From Mantamonas sphyraenae (taxonomy: Eukaryota; CRuMs; Mantamonadidae), in NCBI GenBank assembly GCA_026936335.1, contig JAPMXV010000049.1, positions 1-64,000 on the forward strand: a DNA stretch of 64,000 bases. The letters run 5' to 3'. A model generated the notes under the pieces. The model made no database searches, was not told the origin of the DNA, and saw only the letters and a list, made by a program, of their open reading frames with translations. Position 1 is the stretch's first letter, and every line of letters begins with the position of its first letter. This document shows positions 22,530 through 32,164 of the stretch, piece by piece. The translations under genes and the position numbers were made by a program.

Positions 22530-23971
22530 TCACTTGTCCTTCCTTTCCTTGGCCTCGTCGTCAAACATTCCTCGCGACAGCATCCACAGGGAACCGAGAA
22601 TCACCAAGGCGCCAAACGCAGCCCAGGCAATGTAAATTTCGTTGGGGATGGACTCTGGAAACTCGGTGCTGCGGGCAAACTTGATCACCAGCAGCAACTC
22701 GACAAGCAGGCACGCAAAGGCAACCCAGCTTTGGGAGCCCAAGCGCTTGCAGCGTGAATCTGTTACATAAACATACATCTGACGCAAAGTTGGTCCTCCC
22801 CACGTGGTCTGTGTGTGAGTGAGTGGGGCGGGGAATGGGTGTGAGCGAGTGAACCGGGAATGTGTCGAGCGACCACATCGTCGTCATCGTGTGTCAGAAA
22901 CATACCCACAGAAGCATGCGGTACAGATTCAGCATGTTCTTGCTGGGAATCCACAGCACAGTCTTGAGGAAAAACGCGTTGAGGTCGCACAGGGTCACAA
23001 AGAGGACGACAGCAAACACGCTGAGGTAGCGTCGAACACTGCGGGTGCTGTCCCAGCGTACAACCGTCCATGTGGCTGGCGTAAACTGGAGCAGGGCACG
23101 CTTGACCTTCCCCGCAGTGCTCTCAATGTCGAGGATGCCGTGCCACTCGTACTCGCGCATTTCCAGATACTTGCAGAGCCAGATGCCAATGTAGATGCCT
23201 CCACCGTTGCAAATGATCACATCAAGGACCAGGGCGTCCCACCAGCACTCGTTAAAGTTGGGCAGCATGTACTTGAAGGTGATCTCCGTAAACTCCCAGA
23301 GGACGGAGATGACCCAGCACACCGTGGCGTTGCGGATCATGAGCGCCTTGACCACCCAGCCGAGGAGGTGGGCGACGAAAAAAGCGGTCCCAGACGGCAG
23401 CGCTGATGGTCTCCCAGCTGATGCTGCAGTCCTCTGCGTAGGACTGTTCCGGCAGGGGCTGGTTCAACGTCGGGTCAAGGTTTGTCAGCAGCCTGCGCGC
23501 CTCAGACGCGTCCTGAAAGAGGAGAAACACAAGAAATCCAAAGTAGACCATGCTGATGGCCAGTACGAGTCGCCACAGCGCGGGATGCGGGCGCGTAAAA
23601 GGGCCATTGGGAAAGATGATGAGGCCCGTGACAAGGAACGATGCAATCACCGCCTGCAGGCCCAGTAGGATGTTTTCAGTGGCCGTGCGGGTGTTCTCCT
23701 CCTGGAAGGCGAGGTAAATGAGTCCACAGATCAGCATGCCCAAGAGCGTGATGGTGTGAGGCTCGTAAAACCAGCTGATTGTGACGTCTTCGACCATCTG
23801 CTCGTTGGGATAGGCCAAACGATGCATGGGCTCGTTGTTGCGGTGCTTGCTGGCACTCTCTGCCTGTTTGGCCATGCTAGTCTTGCTGCTGTGGCTTCTG
23901 TGGCTGCTCACGGAGCCTGCGACACTGTGGGACATGGGGTGTTGCGAAAAAGTGGTGCGGCGGGCGCGCAT
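22530..23971 (-). CDS. PTDSS: Phosphatidylserine synthase, base-exchange type (frameshifted)
   Basis: Exons 23971-22906 and 22778-22530, with a 127-nt intron (GTATGT...GTCAG, phase 0). It matches animal PTDSS1/2 by eye: 'RPHPALWRLVLAISMVYF', 'MLPNFNECWWDALVLDV', 'CNGGGIYIGIWLCKYLEMR', 'VKRALLQFTPATWT' and 'YVTDSRCKRLGSQSW'. These ER/MAM multi-pass enzymes swap serine for choline or ethanolamine on existing phospholipids. Fungi such as yeast use an unrelated CDP-DAG enzyme. About eight hydrophobic segments are visible, plus an N-terminal Ser/His-rich cytosolic tail. A run of six T on the coding strand (23,378-23,383) puts the frame off by one between 'WDRFF' and 'VAHLLGW'; five T would restore the conserved sequence. 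Its stop lies 9 bp from that of the convergent WDFY3-like gene. Confidence 0.9.
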
Positions 23972-24058
23972 TCATTCACTTGTTGATGGGCACCGTGTCT
24001 GTGGACAAAGGCAGCCACGCTGCCATCAACAACAGTTTGTCTGATTGTGGACGACGGA

Positions 24059-26095
24059 TCACGTGGTGGCCGTGCCTGCACGGGCACGCGTTTGAGCAGC
24101 AAGATCCAGTTGCAGCTCCTTGACAATAGCCTTGTTGACGTCGACGTTCTCAACGCTGTGGGCAATCTGATTCGTGTTGACGCTGTACAGGTTGACGTCG
24201 ACGCCCGTGTGTCCGTGAGTCGTCCATCCGATACGAGCCCGCTTGGCAATAATGCCCGAAATGTAGCGTGCCAGCATGGTCTGGTCACCAAAGAAAGCAA
24301 AGCCGTTGAGCTCCGATGCGGTGAGGTCTTCGATCTTTGCATAGTCCTTGAGAACAGAGGCCGGAGTCAAGTTGTCGTGAAGGATGGCCCCGGCCATCCA
24401 ATAGGTGGTGTGTGTGCAGCGAGTGATGATGTCCGGGTACCACGCATACTCGATGTTCGCCCCCTGGTCTGCGCCGAGGGTCAAGCCGCCGGTCTCGTGG
24501 TCGCTTGTGGAGATGACAATGGTGTCGTTGTGTTTCTTGACCCAGTCGAGCACGTAGCCGACGGTCAGGTCATACATGAAAGCGTCGCCGACAACACCGG
24601 GCGAGTCGTTGTTGTGGCAGGCGTGGTCGATACGCGAGCCCTCGATCATCAACACAAAGCCGTTGTCCTGGGCTGCTTTGTTGGACTCGAGCAGCCCGAG
24701 CGCCTTCTTGGTCATCTCCAACAGAGATGGCTGGACAGCTTGGTCACGGTCGATGTCATAATCCATGTGACTCATGGCAAAGAGACCAAGAACAGGGGTG
24801 CTCTTCACAGTGTCCAGCTCGCTCTTTGTCTTTACGGTGGTGTATCCCTTGGACTTCATCTCGGTCCACAGGTTTGTGTCTGGCTGCTTGCCGCCACTGC
24901 TTTGGTCCAGATAGTACTCCAAGCCACCGCCAAGCATCACATCCAGGCCCTGTGTGACCTGCTGGCGTGCAATCAGCGCTTCGTTCTGCCTGTTCTCGGC
25001 TGAAACGGTGTATGGTGAGCATCACGGACACGACCATCGCCCGGTTGGTCCAGAAAAAGAAGTGGGGAGCGGAGGACGAAGGGTGTGTTGCGGCAAGGAG
25101 TCAGCAAGTGAGCAGCAGCGGTCGCCCTCTCTCTTCAATCCACACACACACGCACACACACACCACACACACACACACGCCACACCACTCACCGTGTGCA
25201 GAGAATGCTGCTGGAGTAGCATGGGTGATTCGAGATGTCACCACAAGGCCAGTGGCCATTCCCTTGGCTTTGGCGGCCTCAAGCAGAGTGCCGCAGGGTC
25301 TCATGTGTTCGTCGACACCAATGGCGCTGTTGTTTGTTTTGATGCCACAAGCATAAGCGGTGGCTGATGCAGCGCTGTCGGTGACCCATGAGTTGGCCGA
25401 GTAGGTGTGCAGAGTACCAGAGTCGATGTTGTCCAGGTTGATTTTGCCGCCCCGGCCGTACTTGGCCACGCGGAGCATGGTCTGCTGGGCAGGACCAAAC
25501 CCGTCCGAGATCATCAAAATGACGTTCTTCCGTGTATTGGGCGCTTTCTTCAGCTCCTCCACAGAGCCAAACACAAGGAGGACGACCACAACCAGCAGGA
25601 CAATTGAGCACGTGGACACTCCCAGCTTGGTTTCCCAACTCCACGTGTTCGGGTCGCTCCACTTGTGGACCAGTTTAACGTGGCGCGAAGGTCTGTGTGT
25701 GTGTGTGTTTTACGCGTGTTGTGTGGTCACCGCATGAGTGTGCGTGTGGTGTGAGTGGAGACGCGATTTGAGAGGATGAGAAAGATAAGCGCACCCCTCC
25801 CTCGTTGCACATACGCCCTGTCGTGGAGCAACGACCGCTGTTGTTGCTGCGCATTCATCCCTTGTTCCTCGTCATAGCCAAGGGAGTCACCCATGGCATC
25901 GTCATGGTCGTCGTCCTCTTCGTCACTGTACCCGTCCAAGTTGTCGAGTTGAGCTGTGGTGTTGGAGCCCGGTCCTCTCGCCTGCGTGCCCTGAACGGTC
26001 ATTTCGACGTCGTGAGGACGGATTTCGTCATCATCGTCCGCGCCGGTGCCTTCTGCACGCATGGATCGAAACTGAGGCACTGCTTCGTTGCTCAT
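24059..26095 (-). CDS. Type II membrane alkaline phosphatase
   Basis: Three exons: 26095-25815, 25692-25193 and 24999-24059. Introns are 122 nt (GTATGT...ACACAG) and 193 nt (GTGAGT...TTTCAG); all phases fit, giving about 573 residues. The N-terminal ~115 residues are an acidic, Gln-rich cytosolic tail, followed by one transmembrane anchor (about 118-138, IVLLVVVVLLVFGSV) and the catalytic domain. Alkaline-phosphatase active-site motifs are complete: metal-binding 'MISDGFGP', nucleophile serine in 'VTDSAASATAYACG' (about residue 199), 'EGSRIDHACHNND', 'TSDHETGG' and 'GHTGVD'. The cytosolic tail plus single anchor resembles yeast vacuolar Pho8 rather than GPI-linked animal enzymes, so a lysosome- or vacuole-like location is an inference. 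Any start downstream of the anchor exon would lose its membrane topology. It lies 87 bp upstream of the PS synthase gene on the same strand. Confidence 0.92.
25138..25190. repeat. (CA)n-rich tract in alkaline phosphatase intron
   Basis: An interrupted CA-rich stretch of about 50 bp within the 193-nt intron between exons 2 and 3 of the alkaline phosphatase gene. On the coding strand it reads (GT)n right after the GTGAGT donor. A second GT/CA run lies at 25,691-25,710 in the first intron, just upstream of its acceptor. Similar CA runs precede the acceptor of intron 3 in the USO1 gene (38,515-38,529). Confidence 0.85.
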
Positions 26096-26168
26096 GTTGT
26101 TGTTTCCACCGTTCGTCTGCGCGCGCCGTCGCCACCACACCACGACGCACGGGACAAACAAGTTTGCC
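26096..26168. promoter_or_regulatory. 73-bp divergent promoter region
   Basis: The gap between the ATG of the alkaline phosphatase gene (minus, 26,095) and the ATG of the charged coiled-coil gene (plus, 26,169). With no other space available, both core promoters must lie here or within the first codons. No recognisable TATA or CCAAT box was seen. Inferred from geometry only. Confidence 0.3.
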
Positions 26169-29075
26169 ATGCCAGCCAAATCCAAACTTGAGCTTCTTCG
26201 CGAGAAAAAGGCAAAGGCGGCAGGGGCGGACACACAGAACGAGAAGGATGCGGGAGACGAAAAGGCCAGCAGCAGCAGCGAGCCCAAACTTGACACGACA
26301 CCGTCTTCTGATTCAGCGAGCACCGTCAGCAACAGCACGAGCAACTCTGCAGAGGAGACTCCTTCTGAAGACAACCACAAGGCAGAAAAGGCAAGTAGTG
26401 CGTCCAGCGACAATGTGGGATCCGAGTCTCAGCCCAAAGAGAAGGTCGAGGCCGCGGATGAATCGCCAGCCGTTACGCAAACCAGCGCGGCCACGAAAGA
26501 GGCTCCCACCAAGGCCAAGGAGGAGGTAGAGGACACAAAGGCCGTTCCAAGCGCTTCATCGTCCAAAGTTGCTGAGGCGGAGAAGGCCAAGAATGGCAAG
26601 GAGCTCCAGGGAGAGGAAGAGAAGCCGACGTCAAGGGGAAAGGCGTCTGCGGAATCCGCCGCGAGCGAAAGCAAACCCAAGGACAAGGAAGCCAGCGGCA
26701 AAAAAGACAAAGGCAAGGATAAAGACAAAGACAAAGACAAAGACAAAGACAAGAAGAAGAAGAAGAAGAAAGATAAGGACAAGGACAAGGACAAGGACAA
26801 GGAGAAGAGCAAGAGCAAGAAGAGCAAAGAAGACACCAAGCAAGACACAGGCATCACAGGAAAGAAGGAGGACAAAGGAAACGCTAGAACGGAGGAGGAG
26901 GTAAAGAAGGCGAGCAGCCCAGAAGAGGATACAGCAGCGGAAGCAAAGGTGGAGGCGAGCGAGGAGAGTGGCGGACGACGTCGCCAGCGTTCGCGGCTGC
27001 ATCAGCCTGCCGAGGTGGAAGGAGACCGTGCGCCTGGCTTACTTCGACTCCTGTCTCTGTCGGACAACGTGGATGCAATCCAGGCGGCCAAGAAGCTGGG
27101 CATGCGGTGGAAGAGGACGGCGGGGAAACGAGCAGAGGAACGCGAGACAGTGACGAGCGCGGACGTGCAGGTGATGTTCCACCCGAAAACGATCCCACTG
27201 GAGGAGTACCAACGAGTGCAGGAAAACCTGCGCATGCTTGAAGAGCGGCTGGATCTAATCCACGAAGAGAAGGAGGATGCGGGCGAGCTGCTGATCAACC
27301 TCCGCACCAAAGTACAGCAGATGGACGCCCTGATGGAGAGTCAAGACGAGGTTGTTTCACAAGTGGACGAACTGGTGGAGGTGGTCAGGCTGCTGCAAAC
27401 GTGCAGCGAGCAGCTGCAGGTGTGGAACGCCTACCGCATTGACTCAGACCACAAGGTGCGAAAGCAGCTGCAGGACCACAGCCTGTACACCAGTATGCGA
27501 TCTTCTAGGCGCTCTTCTAGGCGCTCTTCTGCGAGCAGCAGCAAGCGAGGAAGCCTAGTGGTGCCGGACAACATGCACAAGCTCATCCAGGAGCGATTGG
27601 CCACCATGGCCGACGCGCAAGATGAGGCCGATGTCCACGAGCACGTCGGTGCGGTCAAGTTCTCCGACGACGTGGAAGAGGAAGACATGGATCTCTCCTT
27701 TTCCGAGGACGAGGAGGAAGACGGTTCGCCTGGCGGACGCCACGGATCCAAGGCAAGGGGCAAGGGTCGCTCGGCAGCTTCTGCAGCCGCCATGAACGTA
27801 ATGGCCACAAAGCAGGCCCAGGCAGTGGCTGCGATGAAGGAAGAGGTGGAGGAGCTGAAGCAGCAGAACGCACAGCTGCAGGAGCATCTGCAAAAGGCGG
27901 CCCAGACGCAGGCGACCAACAGCAAGCTGCGCAACGCCATGCGCACGCTTAAGCAGGAGCACATGCGAGCTCTGCAGCAACTGGAACAGCTGCAGCATCT
28001 TCGAGTACAGTCTCAGTGGTCGTCTGTGATGAGCACGTCGTCGTCGTCGCCCTCGTCATCGTCGCAGAGTGGCTCCCCGAACAAACGCCAAGGGGCGAAA
28101 AAGACAGGCCTGCGCACACTGTACAGCCAGAAAAAGACGCAACAGGCGGCGCTCCAGGCACAACAGAACGCACAAGCGCAAAGCCAGCAGTTTGCAGCGG
28201 CTCAGGACGAGCTCGGTCTGCAAGTTGTGCACGACGGCGAGCCGGTGGACTACGAAACGTATCGTGCCGTGGCCAACGAACTCATCAATGCGCGCAAACT
28301 GCTCAAGGAGCAAATGGTGGCCAAGAACCAGCTGGAGATGCTGGCTGTGTCGTATGAGCGCATGGTCAAGGGCGAGGGAGTGCAGCGACAGCGCGCAGAA
28401 AACTCGGTCCAGGATCTCTCAGCCAAGTTGCAATCGGCCAAGCGAGACCTGAGCGGCGAACGCAAGCTTCGCAACGAACTACAGAACAACAACTACCAAA
28501 TGCAGCTGAAGCTGAGTGCAAGCGAGGCCGAGGTGGACAACCTGTCCAAGACGGTCAGCAGTCTGCGCGACGACAACGTCCTCCTCAAGAAGGAAGTCAT
28601 GGGCCTGCGCCGCCACGTGGACAAGCTTTCCCGCATCTACACGGGTGGTGCCACCGCCGAAGATATGGTTCTCCTCAACCAGCGCCTCCAGGAGCAGGGC
28701 CGTGCCGTCCAGGAGCTGGAAACCAGTCTGCACAACATGCGCGACAAGCTGTCCAACGAACAGCAACGACGCCGCGCCGCCGAACACAAGCTCAAGGAGA
28801 GCCTGAGCATGCTCGATTCCACCAACCTGGACACAGGCGCCTCTCCCATGCTCTCCATGAGCCACCTCTCGGGATTTGGTTCTGCGTCAGGCTACGGCAA
28901 CATCTCATCCGCCAGCTCCTCCTCCCCATCCGTTTCCCGCAGCATGGATCTTGGTCGCGGTAGCCCCATGCACCGCAGCATGACATCCAGCACCACCGGA
29001 CCCCGGCGTCTCGATCTCAGCCACGAAGAATTTGACGACGAGGACGACGGTCTGGTTTCCATCACCGACCTGTGA
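26169..29075 (+). CDS. Large charged coiled-coil protein
   Basis: One uninterrupted frame from the ATG at 26169, about 968 residues. The family is not recognised. The N-terminal ~270 residues are disordered Ser/Glu/Lys/Ala sequence ending in a run of (KD)n and K-rich repeats (about 26,700-26,830). Residues about 300-460 contain 'NVDAIQAAKKLGMRWKRTAG' and a helical bundle region. A Ser/Arg stretch (SSRRSSRRSSASSSKRGS) is a likely phosphorylation site. The C-terminal half is long coiled coil (for example 'NQLEMLAVSYERMVKGEG') ending in an acidic 'FDDEDDGLVSITDL'. The start was chosen at MPAKSK because the upstream in-frame sequence overlaps the divergent promoter. It could be a cytoskeletal, centrosomal or trafficking scaffold; the sequence does not say which. 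It converges with the minus-strand gene ending at 29,140. Confidence 0.7.
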   Translation: MPAKSKLELLREKKAKAAGADTQNEKDAGDEKASSSSEPKLDTTPSSDSASTVSNSTSNSAEETPSEDNHKAEKASSASSDNVGSESQPKEKVEAADESPAVTQTSAATKEAPTKAKEEVEDTKAVPSASSSKVAEAEKAKNGKELQGEEEKPTSRGKASAESAASESKPKDKEASGKKDKGKDKDKDKDKDKDKKKKKKKDKDKDKDKDKEKSKSKKSKEDTKQDTGITGKKEDKGNARTEEEVKKASSPEEDTAAEAKVEASEESGGRRRQRSRLHQPAEVEGDRAPGLLRLLSLSDNVDAIQAAKKLGMRWKRTAGKRAEERETVTSADVQVMFHPKTIPLEEYQRVQENLRMLEERLDLIHEEKEDAGELLINLRTKVQQMDALMESQDEVVSQVDELVEVVRLLQTCSEQLQVWNAYRIDSDHKVRKQLQDHSLYTSMRSSRRSSRRSSASSSKRGSLVVPDNMHKLIQERLATMADAQDEADVHEHVGAVKFSDDVEEEDMDLSFSEDEEEDGSPGGRHGSKARGKGRSAASAAAMNVMATKQAQAVAAMKEEVEELKQQNAQLQEHLQKAAQTQATNSKLRNAMRTLKQEHMRALQQLEQLQHLRVQSQWSSVMSTSSSSPSSSSQSGSPNKRQGAKKTGLRTLYSQKKTQQAALQAQQNAQAQSQQFAAAQDELGLQVVHDGEPVDYETYRAVANELINARKLLKEQMVAKNQLEMLAVSYERMVKGEGVQRQRAENSVQDLSAKLQSAKRDLSGERKLRNELQNNNYQMQLKLSASEAEVDNLSKTVSSLRDDNVLLKKEVMGLRRHVDKLSRIYTGGATAEDMVLLNQRLQEQGRAVQELETSLHNMRDKLSNEQQRRRAAEHKLKESLSMLDSTNLDTGASPMLSMSHLSGFGSASGYGNISSASSSSPSVSRSMDLGRGSPMHRSMTSSTTGPRRLDLSHEEFDDEDDGLVSITDL
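26706..26830 (+). repeat. GACAAA/GACAAG hexamer repeats (Lys-Asp run)
   Basis: Tandem AAAGACAAAGAC-type hexamers coding (KD)n, interrupted by an AAGAAG block coding poly-Lys and followed by GACAAGGACAAG units. It is wholly within the charged coiled-coil gene and likely to be length-polymorphic. Confidence 0.85.
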
Positions 29076-29139
29076 GGTGACGAACAAACAAACAGACAAA
29101 TGAACAAGCAAAGTCGAGGTTGCATGGATGTGTGACTCT

Positions 29140-30210
29140 TTACTTGAGTACTTTAGACTTCAGTGTCTCACCTCTTGCGACGCCAATTGTGTTTACGGTC
29201 ATCAACGCCACCAACGACCAAAAGGCCACGTCAAAGCGGTGGTAACGGAACCATGAAGGCCCCACGGGCGATTCGTTGACGCGAACTTCGGCGTGGATTG
29301 AATCCTCCGGCACCTCGACAATCACATTGGCGTACTCCTCCAGAAAGAGATAGGCGAGTGACTCGAGGTCGCCGCCGGGCCGGGAGATGCTCCAGGTGGG
29401 AAGCGTGGCGCCGTAGCTCGGCTTGGCGTGCCAAATGCGCTTGTAGTACACGACATTGACGTTGTTGGGGTCCTTGAGGCCGTTCTGCTCAAAGACGTCG
29501 ATGAAGAGTTGCTTCGGAAACGAAGTCGACTTTTCGACAACCCCTGCGCGCACAAGGCCGCACGACGTCCAACGCGCACAGTTACCCGTTTCAATCGGAT
29601 TGTGCTTCGAGTTGATGTACTTTTTCCAAAAGTTGCCGATGGTGTTGAGGATGGGGCCGAGAATGATTTCGAAGCGTGCTTCCTCCCTCTTGTTCCGCGT
29701 CTGGATGTCCATGTAGAACTGGTGCATGGCCAAAAGTTTCTCGTCGGGTACGTTTTCCACGCGGACGCCCACCATGGCGCGGTTGTAGACGCCGAGTTGC
29801 TGTGAGCCCTGCAACACGCCGACGTTTGTCCCGTACAGGTAGTCGGCGGGTTTCAGAAAGTTGATCAGCTGAAACTCGGGGCCACCCAAGCCGACCACGT
29901 TCATCACGATGTCGTCCTTGCTGCCGTCGGGTTGGGGTACCCGGTAGCGCACCGCTGCATGGCCGTACATGTTCCATGGAATACCAAAGCCCAGAAAGCC
30001 CACGGACACTCCCACGCTCGGCTCCACAAAGATGTACTCCACATCAGGCGGTTTGTCCTTGCCCAGCGCACGGTCCACCTCTTCCAACACAGTGCTCTTG
30101 TTGTCCACCTCTGTTCCGCCCGTGAGGCCAAAGTCTTCTGGAACACCTCGACTGAACATTGCGGGCGGGAATGTTGGGGCAGGAAGCGCAGCCGGCTGCA
30201 GCACCTTCAT
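29140..30210 (-). CDS. Uncharacterised membrane protein with H...NC pattern
   Basis: One frame, 356 residues, family not recognised. The N-terminus is Pro/Ala-rich. The central part has hydrophobic strands with 'PWNMYGHAAVRYRV', and later 'ETGNCARWTSCGLVRAG'. A His in a G-H-A context followed downstream by an N-C pair is the arrangement of permuted papain-fold enzymes (LRAT, PPPDE and related families), but this is a pattern-level resemblance only. A single hydrophobic segment near the C-terminus (FWSLVALMTVNTIGVA) suggests a tail-anchored or single-pass protein. The ATG overlaps the stop codon of the upstream RING gene (ATGA at 30,210-30,207), so either translation starts at Met18 (30,159), the upstream gene ends differently, or the pair share a transcript. 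Confidence 0.65.
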   Translation of the reverse strand: MKVLQPAALPAPTFPPAMFSRGVPEDFGLTGGTEVDNKSTVLEEVDRALGKDKPPDVEYIFVEPSVGVSVGFLGFGIPWNMYGHAAVRYRVPQPDGSKDDIVMNVVGLGGPEFQLINFLKPADYLYGTNVGVLQGSQQLGVYNRAMVGVRVENVPDEKLLAMHQFYMDIQTRNKREEARFEIILGPILNTIGNFWKKYINSKHNPIETGNCARWTSCGLVRAGVVEKSTSFPKQLFIDVFEQNGLKDPNNVNVVYYKRIWHAKPSYGATLPTWSISRPGGDLESLAYLFLEEYANVIVEVPEDSIHAEVRVNESPVGPSWFRYHRFDVAFWSLVALMTVNTIGVARGETLKSKVLK

Positions 30211-32130
30211 TCATCTTTTTGTCCCATCTTGTCCTTGGCCATCATCCTCTGCTTGACCTCACGCTTGCGTACGCGCATGCTTTTGGCCAGCTGCGCCGCA
30301 CACGATGGACAACCGTCGCCGTTGTGCGCGACTTCTTGGATGTGCTCCAGACAGTGCGCATGGAATGTGTGGCCACACGACAGCACGGCGTGCGCGTACA
30401 CACTGCTTTGTGTGCGTTGTCCACATGCGTCGCACATCACTCGCTTCACCTCGTCCGCTTGAAAGGCGTGGAAGCGCGGGTCCACACGTCGACAAGCCAC
30501 CTTTTGCCGCTGCGCGTCGTATGCGCGTGAGCTTGATTGTATCCTCTCCACCAGTTCCTTCCACTGTGCCTTTACGCTATCTGCCGCACTGCTGCGGCTG
30601 GACGCATCCACATCCATTGCATTCGACGCTGTCTTGCTCTGAATCCCTGTCGCCCGCCGTTCCTGCTGCCCCTGTTGCATCCATCTGTACACGGTGGGAT
30701 TATGACGTGCCATCCCGCTTCTGTGGCGCGCTTTCACTTGTTCCATGCGGGACATGGGCACACGCGCAAACGCATTGTGTGACCCAAAGTCGTCAAATGT
30801 CAGATATTCCCACAACTGCTGCTGCTTCAACTGCTGCCGCGTAAGCCCACTGGACGCGTTCTGCCTCTGCTGAATCCTCCTTTCGTCATAATTGGCTCGT
30901 CGGATCAGCACAGGCTTCTGCCGTATGAACGACCTGCTACGCCGCACCTCCGACCCCTCGTCCCTCCCCCGGCCCAGGATGCTGTGCCGTCTGCCCAGAC
31001 CCAGGCCTTCGGCATCCATCCGTCTCCACTGAGATCTCGCGTCCTCCAGTTGCACAAGCTGCACTGCATCCCGTTCCACAGCGCGCTGGCGCACTGCCTC
31101 TTGCAACCGCATCAGGTGCTCCAGGCGCACCCTATGTGCGTGTGGAGCATGATCTCTCCTCCCCCGGTGTCCTTCTTCCTCTTCGGCCTCCCCCAGAGCA
31201 GACTGCACCGCCTGCAGACTTGCACGATGCCTGCGCTGCCGCCGTGCTTCTTGTCGTTCAAACGGGTCTCCAGTGTCCAGCACCATCCCCATCCCCTCAT
31301 CTCTTTGTCCGCCGTGTCGACGAGTCGATTTGGATGTGCCATCACCCCTTGCATGCACACCACTGCTGCTGTCGCTGCCGCTGCCGCCGCTCTGCGACAC
31401 CGTCGGTTGTACGTTCAGCCGTTGCCACGCTGCGTTCAGCCTTTGCTGATACGTGCTCGGCCTGCTCGTCCCCTGTTCTTCCTCTTTGCCCTTCCCTGCG
31501 CTCATGGTTGTCCGCTGGCCAACGTTCTCTTGCCGCACGTCGCCGAGGTGCTCGAGTCCGCCATCTTTCGCTCACCCTGCGCGTCCTCTGCGCCCTCTGC
31601 TTTGTTTTCCCCTTCTTCGTCTTCTTCCCCTTCCGATTTGTTGTGCACCACATCCAGTCGCTTCCAAGCGTCCTGCAGCCGCTGTTTGTACTTGCTGGTT
31701 CCTGAAACTCGCGCCCGCTTGCGTTCCTGACCACTCTCATCTTCCGCTCCCCCCTCTGCTCCCCCCGCATCTCCCACTCCGCTGTCTGCCCCCATTCTCG
31801 TTGGTCGCACTCCGCTCTCCACCTCCTCCGCCATCTCATCCGCCTTGCGCTTCATTCCGCCGGTCGTTGGCTCGCTCTGTGGCGAGAAGAATCGCGAAAA
31901 ATCCGGTGTCAGCAGAGCGGCTCCACCCCTCCCCCTGGCCAAAACTCGATCACAAAGTCCAGGCGAAAGCCCACGCCGTGCTGTTGCTCCCTCTTTCCTG
32001 TGTGACAACTCCAACTCACCATCTTCAAGCCCCTGGACCAGCCCGATTTCCGTTGACGCAACACCGCACCGTCTGCGCACTCCCATGTGCCCCCATCAGC
32101 AAGCTCGATCGAACGCATGGATATTTCCAT
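30207..32130 (-). CDS. RING-finger protein with duplicated helical motif
   Basis: A predicted three-exon gene: 32130-32020, 31876-31576 and 31495-30207, about 566 residues. Intron 1 is 143 nt (GTGAGT...GCCACAG, phase 0); intron 2 is 80 nt (GTGAGC...GCGCAG, phase 1). The joined protein has a basic/acidic N-terminus with nuclear-type signals (MKRKADE, RKRARV). Two copies of a short helical motif follow, 'YKQRLQDAWKRLDV' in exon 2 and 'YQQRLNAAWQRLNV' in exon 3. A long Arg/Gln-rich helical middle leads to a C-terminal RING: CDAC, then CGHTFHAHC, then CPSC. RING domains commonly act as E3 ubiquitin ligases; the substrate is unknown. Without the second intron the same bases look like two genes overlapping by ATGA. 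The duplicated motif on both sides supports one gene. The first exon is the least certain part; an alternative start is 31,855. Confidence 0.7.
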
Positions 32131-32164
32131 TGACTCCTCCAACTCACACTGCCTCACACTGCAC

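Noticed and set aside
25138-25190. CA/GT tract as a regulatory element or Z-DNA signal
   Set aside because: It lies in an intron next to splice sites; CA runs occur in several introns here and look like ordinary microsatellites.
31490-31560. Apparent ATGA overlap between a 117-codon frame and the RING frame, suggesting two genes
   Set aside because: An 80-nt GT-AG intron (31,496-31,575) with matching phase joins them, and related motifs lie on both sides, so one gene is simpler.
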